Below, piece by piece: positions 8,540 to 18,648 of a stretch of DNA of 64,000 nucleotides. Positions within the stretch are counted from its first letter, which is position 1; every line of letters begins with the position of its first letter. The notes beneath the pieces were generated by a model. That model was not told the DNA's origin. It ran no database searches and was given only the letters and a program-made list of their open reading frames with translations. Source of the DNA: Deltaproteobacteria bacterium (GTDB lineage Bacteria; Desulfobacterota; Dissulfuribacteria; Dissulfuribacterales; DYLC01); assembly GCA_028695735.1 (NCBI GenBank), contig JAQVIJ010000003.1:1-64000 (forward strand). Direction: 5' to 3'. Made by a program: the position numbers and the translations under genes.

Positions 8540-10897
8540 TTATGGGTTCCCTTGTGTTGTTGAGTGGGCGGCTATGAAAAGCTGCCCCAATGAGAGTCCT
8601 CCATCGTTTACAGGAACGGTTTCGCCTGTATAGGCATTAAGTCCCATTTTTTCAATGCCAGCCATGAGGTGAGTAAGCAGTATCCTGTTCTGCATACTTC
8701 CGCCGCCCAGGACTACCGGTCTGTCTCCGATATGTGAGATGAGCTTTTCGATGAGCTGCATAATAGCATGAACGAGCCAGGCGTGAAAGCGCATGGCGAT
8801 GTCGGTTTTTGGAGTCCCGATGCACAGGTCATCGAGAATGCCCTGAATGGCGGCGGTACATGGGAATGACAGACAGCCATTGTATCGCCCCGAGCCGATT
8901 TTGGTTGAATAGCCCTGGGCAGCGGCGGTTTCAAAGGTAATCGAGGCGTTTTCGGCCAGGGCTTCCAGCTCCATGGCCGCCTGTCCCTCATAAGTGGAGA
9001 TGAGTCTGACGCCCAGCAGGGCTGCCACAGCGTCGAACAGACGGCCGCAGCTGGAGGTCAAGGGTGTATTGATGGAGGATTCGAGCATTTGCAGTACGAG
9101 ACCTGTGCGTTCTCTTGAAAGCTGTTTGAAATGTGGTGGCAGGCATTCAAGGGCATCCCTGCCATAAATGTCGTAAAGGGCTGACAGACCCATGCGCCAG
9201 GGTTCTTTGGCGGCCATATCGCCGCCTGGCATATGAAGATAGGGGAGGTGCGCCATGCGCTTATAGTGCGCCGGTGTACAGAGCAGTATCTCTCCTCCCC
9301 AGATCGTGCCGTCCGGGCCGAGTCCTGTGCCGTCCAGTATGATTGCAAGGACTTCTTGATGCAGGTGATGTTCCGCCATTACGGCTGCTGCGTGAGCGTG
9401 GTGGTGTTGCACCTGCACCAGGGGCAGGCCGGTGCCTTTTGCATATTGCGTGGAGAGATAATCAGGGTGCAGGTCGCAGACCACTTGCCCTGGTTCTATG
9501 GAAAACAACCCTTGCATATGGCTTGCAGTGGTTTCGAAAAACTGAAGGTTCTCTATGGAATTCAAATCACCTATGTGGGGGCTCAGAAAGGCCTTGTCGG
9601 CCTTTGCGATGCAGAAGGTGTTCTTGAGTTCCGCTCCGCAGGCCAGTATGGAAGCTGCCGGCGCATCAATCTTGATGTAATCAGGGACATAGCCACGGCT
9701 GCGCCGAATGATCTGTATTCGATCGCCGTTGATGCGGCAAACCGAGTCATCCACTCTGGATATGATGTCCCTGTTATGTAGAAGGAAATAGTCGGCTATA
9801 TTTACAAGTTTTTTCAGGGCATCTTCGTTATCTGTGCAGATGGGCGAACCCGTTGCATTGCCGCTGGTCATTACCAGGGCGTCGATGGAATTCAGGGTTT
9901 CAAAAAGCAGGAGATGAAGAGGGGTGTATGGCAGCATCACGCCCAACTCATTTAGGTTGCAAGCGAGGTTTTCGGGAAGTGGAAATGGCGTGCGTTTTTT
10001 CAGACATACTATGGGCTGAAGCCTGCCGGAAAGCAGTGCTTCTTCACAGGAAGAGACATGACACAGCCGTTTTGCCGTAGGGAGGTCGCGGACCATGACC
10101 GCCAGGGGTTTGTGGGGCCGTTTCTTTCGCTCCCGAAGCCGTTGTACGGCCTCGAACGAATGCGCGTTTACAGCCAGATGAAAGCCGCCCAACCCTTTTA
10201 TGGCCAGTATCAGGCCGTTTTTCAGGCACTCAGCCGCTGTTTTCAGAAGTCTTTGAGTGGCTGTCGCAGCATCGCTGCCGGGTGTCACGCGTTCTGACAG
10301 CCGGCCTTCGCAGGTCACAAGTTCAAGGGTGGGGCCGCAGTCGCGGCAGGAGATGGGCTGTGCATGAAACCGTCTGTCAGATATGTCTTCATATTCCTTA
10401 CGGCAGAGGGAGCACATGGGGAAGATATCCATGGAGGTGTTTTGCCGGTCATAGGGTGTGGTCTTCACGATGGACCAGCGGGGGCCGCAGTGAGTGCAGT
10501 TTATAAACGGGTAGCAGTAACGTCTGTCCGTAACATCAAGGCATTCCCTTTTGCAGGCATCACATACAGCTATATCCGGAGAAACCAATGCCTCTTTGGC
10601 CGAGGCAGCGCGGCTTGGCAGAATGGAGAATGTCTCCGGCAGGGCTTGCAGTGAGATCGCCCTGGTTTCACAGGAATCGATGCGGGCCAGGGGCGGCGGT
10701 GACTCCAGCAGCGTCTTCAGAAAGGCGGCGAGCGCATGTTTTTCACCGAAGCAACGAATGGTAACGCCACTGGTGGTATTCCATGCCCAGCCTTTGATGC
10801 CAAATCGCTGAGCGAGCTGCACAACAAACGGCCTGAACCCCACGCCTTGGACAATGCCCTCCAGGCGTATCTCCAGACCGTCGTCATCTGCATTCAT
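8540..10897 (-). CDS. hypF: carbamoyltransferase HypF (hydrogenase maturation)
   Basis: Makes the thiocarbamate on HypE that becomes the cyanide ligands of [NiFe]-hydrogenase. Domains in order: acylphosphatase (residues 1-90, VQGVGFRPFV), two zinc fingers (CDAC..CTHC and CSLC..CRDC, about 105-185), a YrdC-like domain (about 200-380, KGLGGFHLAVNA), and a Kae1-like carbamoyltransferase with HHHAHAAAVMAEH. Length is normal. ATG 10897 follows the leuA stop; a GTG at 10912 would add five residues, and neither has a clear ribosome binding site. No hydrogenase or other hyp genes lie in the window, so its client enzyme is elsewhere. Confidence 0.93.
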   Translation of the reverse strand: MNADDDGLEIRLEGIVQGVGFRPFVVQLAQRFGIKGWAWNTTSGVTIRCFGEKHALAAFLKTLLESPPPLARIDSCETRAISLQALPETFSILPSRAASAKEALVSPDIAVCDACKRECLDVTDRRYCYPFINCTHCGPRWSIVKTTPYDRQNTSMDIFPMCSLCRKEYEDISDRRFHAQPISCRDCGPTLELVTCEGRLSERVTPGSDAATATQRLLKTAAECLKNGLILAIKGLGGFHLAVNAHSFEAVQRLRERKKRPHKPLAVMVRDLPTAKRLCHVSSCEEALLSGRLQPIVCLKKRTPFPLPENLACNLNELGVMLPYTPLHLLLFETLNSIDALVMTSGNATGSPICTDNEDALKKLVNIADYFLLHNRDIISRVDDSVCRINGDRIQIIRRSRGYVPDYIKIDAPAASILACGAELKNTFCIAKADKAFLSPHIGDLNSIENLQFFETTASHMQGLFSIEPGQVVCDLHPDYLSTQYAKGTGLPLVQVQHHHAHAAAVMAEHHLHQEVLAIILDGTGLGPDGTIWGGEILLCTPAHYKRMAHLPYLHMPGGDMAAKEPWRMGLSALYDIYGRDALECLPPHFKQLSRERTGLVLQMLESSINTPLTSSCGRLFDAVAALLGVRLISTYEGQAAMELEALAENASITFETAAAQGYSTKIGSGRYNGCLSFPCTAAIQGILDDLCIGTPKTDIAMRFHAWLVHAIMQLIEKLISHIGDRPVVLGGGSMQNRILLTHLMAGIEKMGLNAYTGETVPVNDGGLSLGQLFIAAHSTTQGNP

Positions 10898-10902
10898 AGG
10901 AT

Positions 10903-12456
10903 TTAACAGCACATGGGTTTTGCAGTGGCCTTGTCGCTCTTTTTGTGGCCGAGGCGGTTCAATGCATTGATATATGCCTTGGCGCTGGCAGTGATGATGT
11001 CGGAGTCGGCGCCCTGGCCTGTGACCACCACGCCATCCTCTTCTATGCGGACGGTCACCTCTCCTTGGGCATCCAGCCCGCCTGTCACTGAGTTTACGGA
11101 GAATTTGAGGAGTTTGCTGCCGGTCTGAGTGAGCTGGGAAATGGCGTTGAAAGCCGCATCCACAGGGCCTGCACCCAGGCTTACAGTGGTCTTTTCCTCC
11201 CCGTCTATCTCCATGGAGACAGTGGCTGTGGGCTTGATGCCGCTGCCCGCTGCCACATGTAGATATGTCAGGCGGTATCTGTCTGGGATCCGAAGGATTT
11301 CATCGGCGATGAGGGTCTCCAGGTCCTCGGTATATATCTCCTTTTTCTTGTCTGCCAGGGCCTTGAAGCGAGCAAATACGCGATCCACATCCTCTTCTGT
11401 GAGGTTGTAGCCTAGTTCCTCCAGCTTGGCCTTCATGGCATGTCTGCCCGAGTGTTTGCCCATTACAAGGGCGCCCTTAGTCAGGCCGATATCTGCGGGA
11501 TCCATAATCTCGTAGGTGGTGCGTTCCTTGAGCACGCCGTCTTGATGAATGCCTGATTCATGGGCAAAGGCATTTGCTCCAACTATTGCCTTGTTGGGCT
11601 GCACTACCATGCCGGTCAGCAGACTGACCAGGCGGCTGGTGGCTGTGATGAAACGGGTATTGATGTTGTTAGTGAACGGCAGGAGGTCGTGTCGAGTTTT
11701 GATGGCCATTACAACCTCTTCCAGAGAGGTATTCCCTGCCCGTTCTCCGATGCCGTTTATGGTGCATTCCACCTGTTCCGCACCGTTTTGAATGGCGTTC
11801 AGCACATTAGCTGTGGCCAGTCCCAGGTCATTGTGGCAGTGCACACTGAGGACAGCCTTGTGTATATTTGAGGTGTTGGCCCTCACATACTGAATCATGC
11901 GGCCAAAGTCCCATGGCAGTGCATAACCCACAGTATCCGGAAAATTCACTACTCGCGCCCCTGCCTCTATGACCGTTTCGAACACGCGGCAGAGATAGTC
12001 CAGGTCGCTTCTGCTGGCATCTTCTGCGGAGAATTCCACATTGCCGGTATATCTGGCGGCGTAAGCCACTGCATTTCGCGCCATTTCCAGGGCCTCTTCC
12101 CTGGTTTTGCGCAGTTTGTGTTTCAAATGTATGTCAGAGGTGGCAAGAAAGGTATGTATGCGAGGGTTGGCGCCGTTTTTAATGGCCTCCCATGCAACGT
12201 CTATATCTTTTGGGTTGGCACGGGCCAGGGCGGCCACCTGAAGGCCCCTCAGCTCGTCAGCCAATTTTTTAACGCCTTCGAAGTCGCCAGGGGATGCCAC
12301 AGGAAAACCTGCCTCCAATACATCCACGCCCAGTTTTTCAAGCTGTTTGCCAATCTGCAATTTTTCTTCCATGTTCAGGGAGACGCCCGGCGACTGTTCG
12401 CCGTCCCTGAGTGTGGTGTCGAATATGATGATGTTTTTGCCGGATTCCGTTGTCAT
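10903..12456 (-). CDS. leuA: 2-isopropylmalate synthase
   Basis: Condenses acetyl-CoA with 2-ketoisovalerate, the first committed step of leucine synthesis. The catalytic HMGL-like barrel has [16 protein letters not shown], the metal site [12 protein letters not shown] and [10 protein letters not shown] linker and a C-terminal allosteric domain (about 390-505) follow, where leucine binds for feedback control. The 517 residues match the bacterial LeuA class rather than citramalate synthase, though that paralogue cannot be fully excluded. The start overlaps the pssA stop by 4 bases. Confidence 0.92.
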   Translation of the reverse strand: MTTESGKNIIIFDTTLRDGEQSPGVSLNMEEKLQIGKQLEKLGVDVLEAGFPVASPGDFEGVKKLADELRGLQVAALARANPKDIDVAWEAIKNGANPRIHTFLATSDIHLKHKLRKTREEALEMARNAVAYAARYTGNVEFSAEDASRSDLDYLCRVFETVIEAGARVVNFPDTVGYALPWDFGRMIQYVRANTSNIHKAVLSVHCHNDLGLATANVLNAIQNGAEQVECTINGIGERAGNTSLEEVVMAIKTRHDLLPFTNNINTRFITATSRLVSLLTGMVVQPNKAIVGANAFAHESGIHQDGVLKERTTYEIMDPADIGLTKGALVMGKHSGRHAMKAKLEELGYNLTEEDVDRVFARFKALADKKKEIYTEDLETLIADEILRIPDRYRLTYLHVAAGSGIKPTATVSMEIDGEEKTTVSLGAGPVDAAFNAISQLTQTGSKLLKFSVNSVTGGLDAQGEVTVRIEEDGVVVTGQGADSDIITASAKAYINALNRLGHKKSDKATAKPMCC

Positions 12457-13226
12457 GATTGCACCTCCGTGGTGTGTGTAATATCCTCAGGCGTCTTCTT
12501 TTTCAGGAATTTGAACGGAAAAAGGATCGGGCCGGACAGGATATATGTCAGGAAGATAGCAAAGAGGGTTATCTTATACTCGATGGCTGTTACAGAGAGC
12601 AGCAGGAGGATGATGATGAGTCCTGAAAATGGGTGTTGACGCAGCCACGGCATTTCCTTGAAGCTGTAATAGTGTATGTTGCTGACCATCAGGAATGCAA
12701 CCCCGTACATCATCCCTAAAATCCATGGAGAGTGAACCTGTTCCTGCATACCCAGATAGTTGCAGAAGAGCACGGATGTCGCCACCATTGCTGCGGCTGA
12801 CGGACAGGGTAATCCGAGAAAATATGTCTTGGAGCTGCTTCCGGCCATGCTAAGGGTATTGAATCTTGCCAATCGCAAGGCCGTTGTGGCTACATAAAGA
12901 AATGCGGCCAGCCAGCCAAGACGCCCATAACCCTGCAAACCCCATAGAAAGCCCAGTATGCCTGGGGCTACTCCGAAGGATATCAGGTCCGAAAGGGAAT
13001 CGTACTCCACGCCGAATCTGCTGGTGGTCTTGGTGAGTCTGGCTACGCGGCCATCTAAGCCGTCGAAGACAGCGGCCAGCAGGATTGCGTCGGCAGCCAG
13101 GGTGTAATTGCCTTTTATGGAGGATATGATGGAATAAAAACCGCTGAAGAGACAGAGGGAGGTCAAGAGATTGGGCAACAGATAAACGCTCTTGTACTTG
13201 GGCATGGTTTGCATGTCATCCATCAT
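12453..13226 (-). CDS. pssA: CDP-diacylglycerol-serine O-phosphatidyltransferase
   Basis: Makes phosphatidylserine from CDP-diacylglycerol and serine in the inner membrane. The CDP-alcohol phosphatidyltransferase motif is complete: DGRVAR, then eight residues, G, three residues, D, three residues, D (DSLSD). Six or so hydrophobic segments surround it. ATG 13226 (MMDDMQ) is chosen because AGGAGG lies 5 bases before it; the longer frame would place that site inside the gene. The adjacent psd gene converts the product to phosphatidylethanolamine. 257 residues is normal for the Bacillus-like type II PssA. Confidence 0.93.
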   Translation of the reverse strand: MMDDMQTMPKYKSVYLLPNLLTSLCLFSGFYSIISSIKGNYTLAADAILLAAVFDGLDGRVARLTKTTSRFGVEYDSLSDLISFGVAPGILGFLWGLQGYGRLGWLAAFLYVATTALRLARFNTLSMAGSSSKTYFLGLPCPSAAAMVATSVLFCNYLGMQEQVHSPWILGMMYGVAFLMVSNIHYYSFKEMPWLRQHPFSGLIIILLLLSVTAIEYKITLFAIFLTYILSGPILFPFKFLKKKTPEDITHTTEVQS

Positions 13227-13305
13227 GGCAGCCTCCTGAAATAAATTAGTCAATGATATGATTGTGTGGTTAGGATTCTGAGGTCTTGTAAGTGCAGCCG
13301 TCTTT

Positions 13306-13974
13306 TTACTGGGTTGATACCTTCAATATGGCTAATACAGTCTGCCCTGCTACCACCTTCTGGTTTATCTCCGCACAGATGTGGCATGAGCCTGGTACAT
13401 ATAGGTCCACTCTGGAGCCGAATCTGATGAGGCCTATCCTTTGGCCTTTTTTGATGCAATCGTCCTCTTCCGCCCAGCAGACGATGCGGCGGGCTATCAG
13501 GCCTGCCACCTGTACCATGGAACATTGTATGCCATTTTCTGTACAAAGCAATATGGCATTTTTTTCGTTCTCCAGCATGGCCCTGTGACGGTCAGCGGGC
13601 AGAAATCTGCCCTCGCTGTAGGATATTCGTTGTACGACCCCGCTTACGGGGCTTCTGTTTACATGCACATCGAATACGTTCATGAAGATGCTGATGCGAG
13701 TGTAACCAGTCAGGTTGAATGCATCAAGGGACGCATTCTGCTGAATATCGACTATTCTGCCATCGGCAGGTGATACGAAACTGATGGTATGGCTGGTGTC
13801 CTGAGGCGTGACCCGTTCAGGGTCCCTGAAGAAGTAAAAAATGAAAAGAAATCCTGCCAGCGCGATGCCGGCAGGAATCTGCCAGTTCAATATGGCGAAT
13901 ATAACGGCGAAAAATGCGGCTGTGCCCCAAAAAGGTATGCCTTCCTTGGCAATGGGTATGCGTTCATGCAGCAT
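13306..13974 (-). CDS. psd: phosphatidylserine decarboxylase proenzyme, short type
   Basis: Decarboxylates phosphatidylserine to phosphatidylethanolamine. It is a pyruvoyl enzyme that cleaves itself: IRFGSRVDLYVP carries the Gly186-Ser187 site where Ser becomes the pyruvoyl group. The N-terminus has two close hydrophobic helices (about 13-48), then FFRDPER and the SPADGRIVDI and FMNVFDVHVNRSP motifs typical of the 210-230-residue Psd-B-like class. It lies 2 bases after the ilvC stop and before pssA, so the two lipid enzymes are embedded in the branched-chain operon. Confidence 0.94.
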   Translation of the reverse strand: MLHERIPIAKEGIPFWGTAAFFAVIFAILNWQIPAGIALAGFLFIFYFFRDPERVTPQDTSHTISFVSPADGRIVDIQQNASLDAFNLTGYTRISIFMNVFDVHVNRSPVSGVVQRISYSEGRFLPADRHRAMLENEKNAILLCTENGIQCSMVQVAGLIARRIVCWAEEDDCIKKGQRIGLIRFGSRVDLYVPGSCHICAEINQKVVAGQTVLAILKVSTQ

Positions 13975-13976
13975 CT

Positions 13977-14966
<990 letters not shown>

Positions 14967-14993
14967 CTTTGTCTTCCTTTCATTTTTGATGGA

Positions 14994-15482
14994 TTATGTA
15001 TTTTTTTGTTCGCGTTGCATGGCAATGGTGCCGGTTCTGACAAGTTCCTTTATACCGATGGGCAAAAGCAGGTCGATGACCGCCTTGAGTTTGCTTTCCG
15101 GGCCAGTCACCTCCAGGGTGTATGTCTTGGCTGTGACATCCACTATCTTGCAGCGGAAGATCTCGCATATACGCAGGACCTCGGAACGGGTTTCGGATTC
15201 CGCTGCATTGACCTTGATCAGGGCCATTTCCCTCTCCACAAATTCATCCTGACTGACATCGGTTACCTTATAGACATCCACCAGCCGATTCAGTTGTTTG
15301 ATAATTTGATCGATAATGGCGTCATCACCGATGGTGACCAGTGTCATGTGGGAAAGTGTCGAATCCAGTGTGGAGGCCACACAAAGGCTTTCGATGTTGA
15401 AGCCTCTGCCGCTGAAGAGGCCCGCCACTCGAGAGAGGGCGCCAGGGCTGTTTTCCAAAAGTATAGACAGCGTGTGTCGCAT
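14994..15482 (-). CDS. ilvN: acetolactate synthase small (regulatory) subunit
   Basis: Regulatory partner of IlvB that confers valine feedback inhibition. An N-terminal ACT domain (residues 2-80, LSILLENSPGALSRVAGLFSGRGFNIESL) is followed by the C-terminal small-subunit domain that activates the large subunit. The 162 residues fit the bacterial IlvH/IlvN class. A clear AAGGAG site stands ahead of the start, and the gene follows ilvB by about 45 bases. Confidence 0.95.
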   Translation of the reverse strand: MRHTLSILLENSPGALSRVAGLFSGRGFNIESLCVASTLDSTLSHMTLVTIGDDAIIDQIIKQLNRLVDVYKVTDVSQDEFVEREMALIKVNAAESETRSEVLRICEIFRCKIVDVTAKTYTLEVTGPESKLKAVIDLLLPIGIKELVRTGTIAMQREQKNT

Positions 15483-15525
15483 ATTTTAATACTCCTTTCT
15501 TGGGCTAATTTTGTATAACACCAAA

Positions 15526-17226
15526 TTAGACGAGCAACATCTCTGTATGAGCCTTGCCAGCAGGTATCATGGGGAATACGCCTTCTTCCCTGGCTATGAC
15601 GAATTCCATGATGGCCAGGCCCGGGTACTCCAGCCCTTCTTTCAGTACCTTGTCAACATCGTCAGGATTGGTGGCCCTGATGCCCTTTGCACCGTATGCC
15701 TCTGCAATCTTTATGAAATCAGGTGTGAATTCGAAATCCGTGGCAACATAGCGTTTTTCATAGAAGAGTTCCTGCCACTGCCTCACCATGCCCAAAAATT
15801 GATTGTTCAGGATTACGATCTTGATGGGCAGTTTTTCCTGCATGGCCGTGGCCAGTTCCTGTATGTTCATCTGAATGCTACCGTCTCCAGCCATATCTAT
15901 GACCAATTTGTCAGGGAAGGCCATCTGTGCACCTATGGCAGCGGGCAGTCCATATCCCATGGTTCCAAGACCGCCTGATGTAAGGAAGGTGCGAGGCTGG
16001 TCAAACTTATAGAATTGGGCTGTCCACATCTGGTTCTGTCCTACCTCAGTGGTGATGATGGCCCTGCCTTTGGTCATTTCGTAAAGCCGTTCTATGACAT
16101 ACTGGGGTTTGATGATGTTTGGGTCTTTCTTGTATGTGAGGGGGTGGCGTTTCTCCCATGCGCGCAGCTGTTCCCACCACGCCTGATGTTTGGCCTGCCA
16201 GGCCTCAGGCTTTGAACCGTTGTCCTTGAGGCATTTGAGCATCTTTGCCAGAGTGAGCTTGCAGTCACCTACTATGGGGATATCCACACGAACATTTTTC
16301 TGTATGGAGGTGGGATCCACATCCACATGTATGATCTTGGCATGGGGCGCAAAGGCCTCGATCTTGCCTGTGACGCGATCGTCGAAGCGTGCGCCGATGG
16401 CGATTATCAGGTCCGTGTTGGCCATGGCCATGTTGGCGCAATATGTGCCGTGCATTCCGAGCATACCAAGATTCTGTGGGTGCGTGCCCGGAAACCCGCT
16501 GATGCCCATCAGTGTGGTGGTGACCGGACAGTTGATCTCCTCAGCCAACGCCCTTAATTCCTCATGCGCCCCTGAGCTGATGACGCCGCCGCCCACATAG
16601 AGGACCGGTTTTTTGGATTCTTCCATCTGGCGGCAGGCCTTTTCGATCTGTTTTATATGGGGTTCTTTTACGGGGTCGTAGGAGCGAAGGGTGATGGTCT
16701 CTGGATAGTTAAAATCCGTAACGGCATTCTGAACGTCTTTGGGGATGTCCACCAGCACCGGGCCTGGTCTGCCGGATTTGGCTACATAGAAGGCCTCTTT
16801 GAGTATGCGGGGCAGGTCCTTGACGTTCTTGACCAGGTAATTGTGTTTGGTGCAGGGCCTTGTTATGCCGACTATGTCAACCTCTTGAAAGGCGTCATTT
16901 CCTATAAGGGCTGTGGGCACCTGACCCGTGAGCACCACTATGGGAATGGAGTCCATGTTGGCAGTGGCGATGCCTGTCACGGCATTGGTGGCGCCTGGTC
17001 CGGATGTGACAAGGCACACCCCGACTCGGCCCGTCGCCCTGGCATAGCCGTCGGCTGCATGGGCTGCGCCCTGCTCGTGGCGCACAAGCACATGCTTGAT
17101 GGAGCCGTCTTTGGCGAGGGCATCGTAGATGTCTATGATGGCGCCGCCTGGATAGCCGAAGATCACCTCGACCCCTTCTTTTTTCAAGGCCTCAACAATT
17201 ATTTGTTTGCCAGCCATTTTTGTCAT
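15526..17226 (-). CDS. ilvB: acetolactate synthase large (catalytic) subunit
   Basis: Thiamine-diphosphate enzyme that forms acetolactate or acetohydroxybutyrate, the entry step of branched-chain synthesis. It shows the N-terminal [19 protein letters not shown] region with the catalytic glutamate in [16 protein letters not shown], a central FAD-binding domain, and the ThDP motif [16 protein letters not shown] with NN (about 440-470). ATG 17226 is chosen because GAGGTG lies 6 bases upstream; a start three codons earlier lacks this spacing. It is the first gene of an operon running ilvB-ilvN-ilvC-psd-pssA-leuA-hypF and perhaps rpe. Confidence 0.96.
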   Translation of the reverse strand: MTKMAGKQIIVEALKKEGVEVIFGYPGGAIIDIYDALAKDGSIKHVLVRHEQGAAHAADGYARATGRVGVCLVTSGPGATNAVTGIATANMDSIPIVVLTGQVPTALIGNDAFQEVDIVGITRPCTKHNYLVKNVKDLPRILKEAFYVAKSGRPGPVLVDIPKDVQNAVTDFNYPETITLRSYDPVKEPHIKQIEKACRQMEESKKPVLYVGGGVISSGAHEELRALAEEINCPVTTTLMGISGFPGTHPQNLGMLGMHGTYCANMAMANTDLIIAIGARFDDRVTGKIEAFAPHAKIIHVDVDPTSIQKNVRVDIPIVGDCKLTLAKMLKCLKDNGSKPEAWQAKHQAWWEQLRAWEKRHPLTYKKDPNIIKPQYVIERLYEMTKGRAIITTEVGQNQMWTAQFYKFDQPRTFLTSGGLGTMGYGLPAAIGAQMAFPDKLVIDMAGDGSIQMNIQELATAMQEKLPIKIVILNNQFLGMVRQWQELFYEKRYVATDFEFTPDFIKIAEAYGAKGIRATNPDDVDKVLKEGLEYPGLAIMEFVIAREEGVFPMIPAGKAHTEMLLV

Positions 17227-17265
17227 GCAAATCACCTCATGAGTAGTTATTCTTAAATTTTATGG

Positions 17266-17294
17266 AGCTTATTCATTAGAACGCCTCTTGTCAA
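17266..17294 (-). promoter_or_regulatory. candidate promoter of the ilvB operon
   Basis: On the minus strand TTGACA (17294-17289), a 17-base spacer, then TAAGCT (17271-17266). The -35 is perfect and the -10 poor. It gives a 5' leader of about 30 bases. I found no leader peptide or T-box-like leader in the divergent region to 17457. Confidence 0.35.
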
Positions 17295-17457
17295 TTCTTT
17301 GCCTCCAAAAAAACTGGATGAGAATAAAAAACCCATGTGACATAAGGGGTTATTGAGACAAAATGCACAAATCCGCTTTCTTTTTTTTAAATCTTGTGTG
17401 ATAATTCTAAAAAGAATACTATGATAGCAATTAACTTTGAATTTGGGAGAAAAACTC

Positions 17458-17694
17458 GTGCCTATCTATGAATTTCACTGTAATGACTGTAACGCTGAGT
17501 TTGAATCGCTGGTAAGGATGTCGGACCCATCGGCCGTGTGTCCGGTGTGTGGCTCCAAAAATGTACAAAAGAAGATGTCTGTCTGCGCCTTTAAGGCCGG
17601 AGACGGCCCTGGCAACTTCGTAGGCACAGGCAAGAGGGCATCCTCGGGTTGTAGCGGCTGTTCCAGTTCCAATTGCAGTTCCTGCGGAGGTTGA
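17458..17694 (+). CDS. FmdB-family zinc ribbon protein
   Basis: A 78-residue protein starting with GTG: (M)PIYEFHCNDCNAEFE, then CPVCGSKNVQKK. This is the FmdB/CxxC_CXXC_SSSS zinc ribbon, proposed from work in Methylophilus to act in regulation; the role here is unknown. The tail is an unusual Cys/Ser/Gly-rich run with six cysteines (GCSGCSSSNCSSCGG). GTG 17458 is preceded by GGGAG. It is divergent from ilvB and 10 bases upstream of hemC, probably in one transcript with it. Confidence 0.85.
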   Translation: MPIYEFHCNDCNAEFESLVRMSDPSAVCPVCGSKNVQKKMSVCAFKAGDGPGNFVGTGKRASSGCSGCSSSNCSSCGG

Positions 17695-17703
17695 TGCCTG
17701 CCC

Positions 17704-18648
17704 ATGCATAAGAAACATTTTGTGCTCGCCACCCGTAAGAGCATGCTGGCCATGTGCCAGAGTAACTGGGTAAAGAGCTGTCTGGAGCAGATTTTTGCTG
17801 AGAAGGGTATCACCATCGAGTTGTTACAGGTGGTCACCAAGGGAGACAAGATACTTGATGTGCCTTTGGCCCAAATAGGCGGCAAGGGGCTCTTTGTCAA
17901 GGAAATAGAAGAGGCTATGCTGGAAGGCCGTGCGGATTTTGCCGTCCACAGCCTCAAGGATGTGCCCACCGAGATACCAGAAGGGCTGGAGGTTACGGTA
18001 TTTCCCCAGCGGGAGGATGCCAGGGATGCCTTTCTTTCACACCGGTATAATTCCATTTCCGAATTGCCGCAGGAGGCCACAGTGGGCACCAGCAGTCTGC
18101 GCAGAAAGGCCCAGCTCATGGCCATGCGTCCTGATTTGCGAATAGTCAATCTCAGGGGTAATCTGGATACAAGGCTCAAAAAATTAGAGGCTGGGAATTT
18201 TGATGCCATTATTCTGGCGGCCGCAGGACTGCATCGTTTGGGCCTTAAAGACCATATAAAACAGTATCTCCCACCCCAATTCTTGTTGCCTGCCATAGGC
18301 CAGGGCTGTCTTGGCATAGAATTCAGGTCCAACGATTCAGATACCAGAGGGCTTTTAAGCGCACTTCATTCCCCTGAAACAGCCACCTGTGTGCGGGCCG
18401 AGAGGGCATTCCTTGCCGCATTGGGTGGTGGCTGCCAGGTGCCCATAGCCGCTCATGCCTGGTTTGCGCCCGACAGGCCGAATGTGCTTCTTATGGAGGG
18501 GCTGGTTGCGGATGAGAGAGGGGACAGGCTGGTGCGTCTGCGCCTTGCAGGCAGTCAGGCACAGCCTGAAGAGTTGGGCAGCAGGCTTGGCCAGCAGATT
18601 TTGGCCGCAGGGGGCCAGGAGATTTTAAGTGATGTCTATGAAAAGTGA
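17704..18648 (+). CDS. hemC: porphobilinogen deaminase (hydroxymethylbilane synthase)
   Basis: Polymerises four porphobilinogens to hydroxymethylbilane in tetrapyrrole synthesis. Family motifs: VLATRKSMLAMCQ at the start, VVTKGDKILDVPL, GGKGLFVKEIEEAM, DFAVHSLKDVPTE (substrate-binding aspartate), GTSSLRRKAQL, and GGGCQVPIAAHAW with the cysteine that carries the dipyrromethane cofactor. The 314 residues are normal. It overlaps the next gene by 17 bases, so HemC and the fused CobA-HemD are translationally coupled and make uroporphyrinogen III and precorrin-2 for siroheme, heme and corrinoids. Confidence 0.96.
   Translation: MHKKHFVLATRKSMLAMCQSNWVKSCLEQIFAEKGITIELLQVVTKGDKILDVPLAQIGGKGLFVKEIEEAMLEGRADFAVHSLKDVPTEIPEGLEVTVFPQREDARDAFLSHRYNSISELPQEATVGTSSLRRKAQLMAMRPDLRIVNLRGNLDTRLKKLEAGNFDAIILAAAGLHRLGLKDHIKQYLPPQFLLPAIGQGCLGIEFRSNDSDTRGLLSALHSPETATCVRAERAFLAALGGGCQVPIAAHAWFAPDRPNVLLMEGLVADERGDRLVRLRLAGSQAQPEELGSRLGQQILAAGGQEILSDVYEK

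Noticed and set aside
8005-10811. Long open frames on the plus strand across rpe and hypF
   Set aside because: They are shadows of the minus-strand genes, with no domain-like sequence.
17326-17350. Attenuator or terminator hairpin for the ilvB operon
   Set aside because: AACCC..GGGTT with a T-run on the minus strand lies upstream of the candidate promoter, so it cannot act in the ilvB leader, and no leader peptide is visible.
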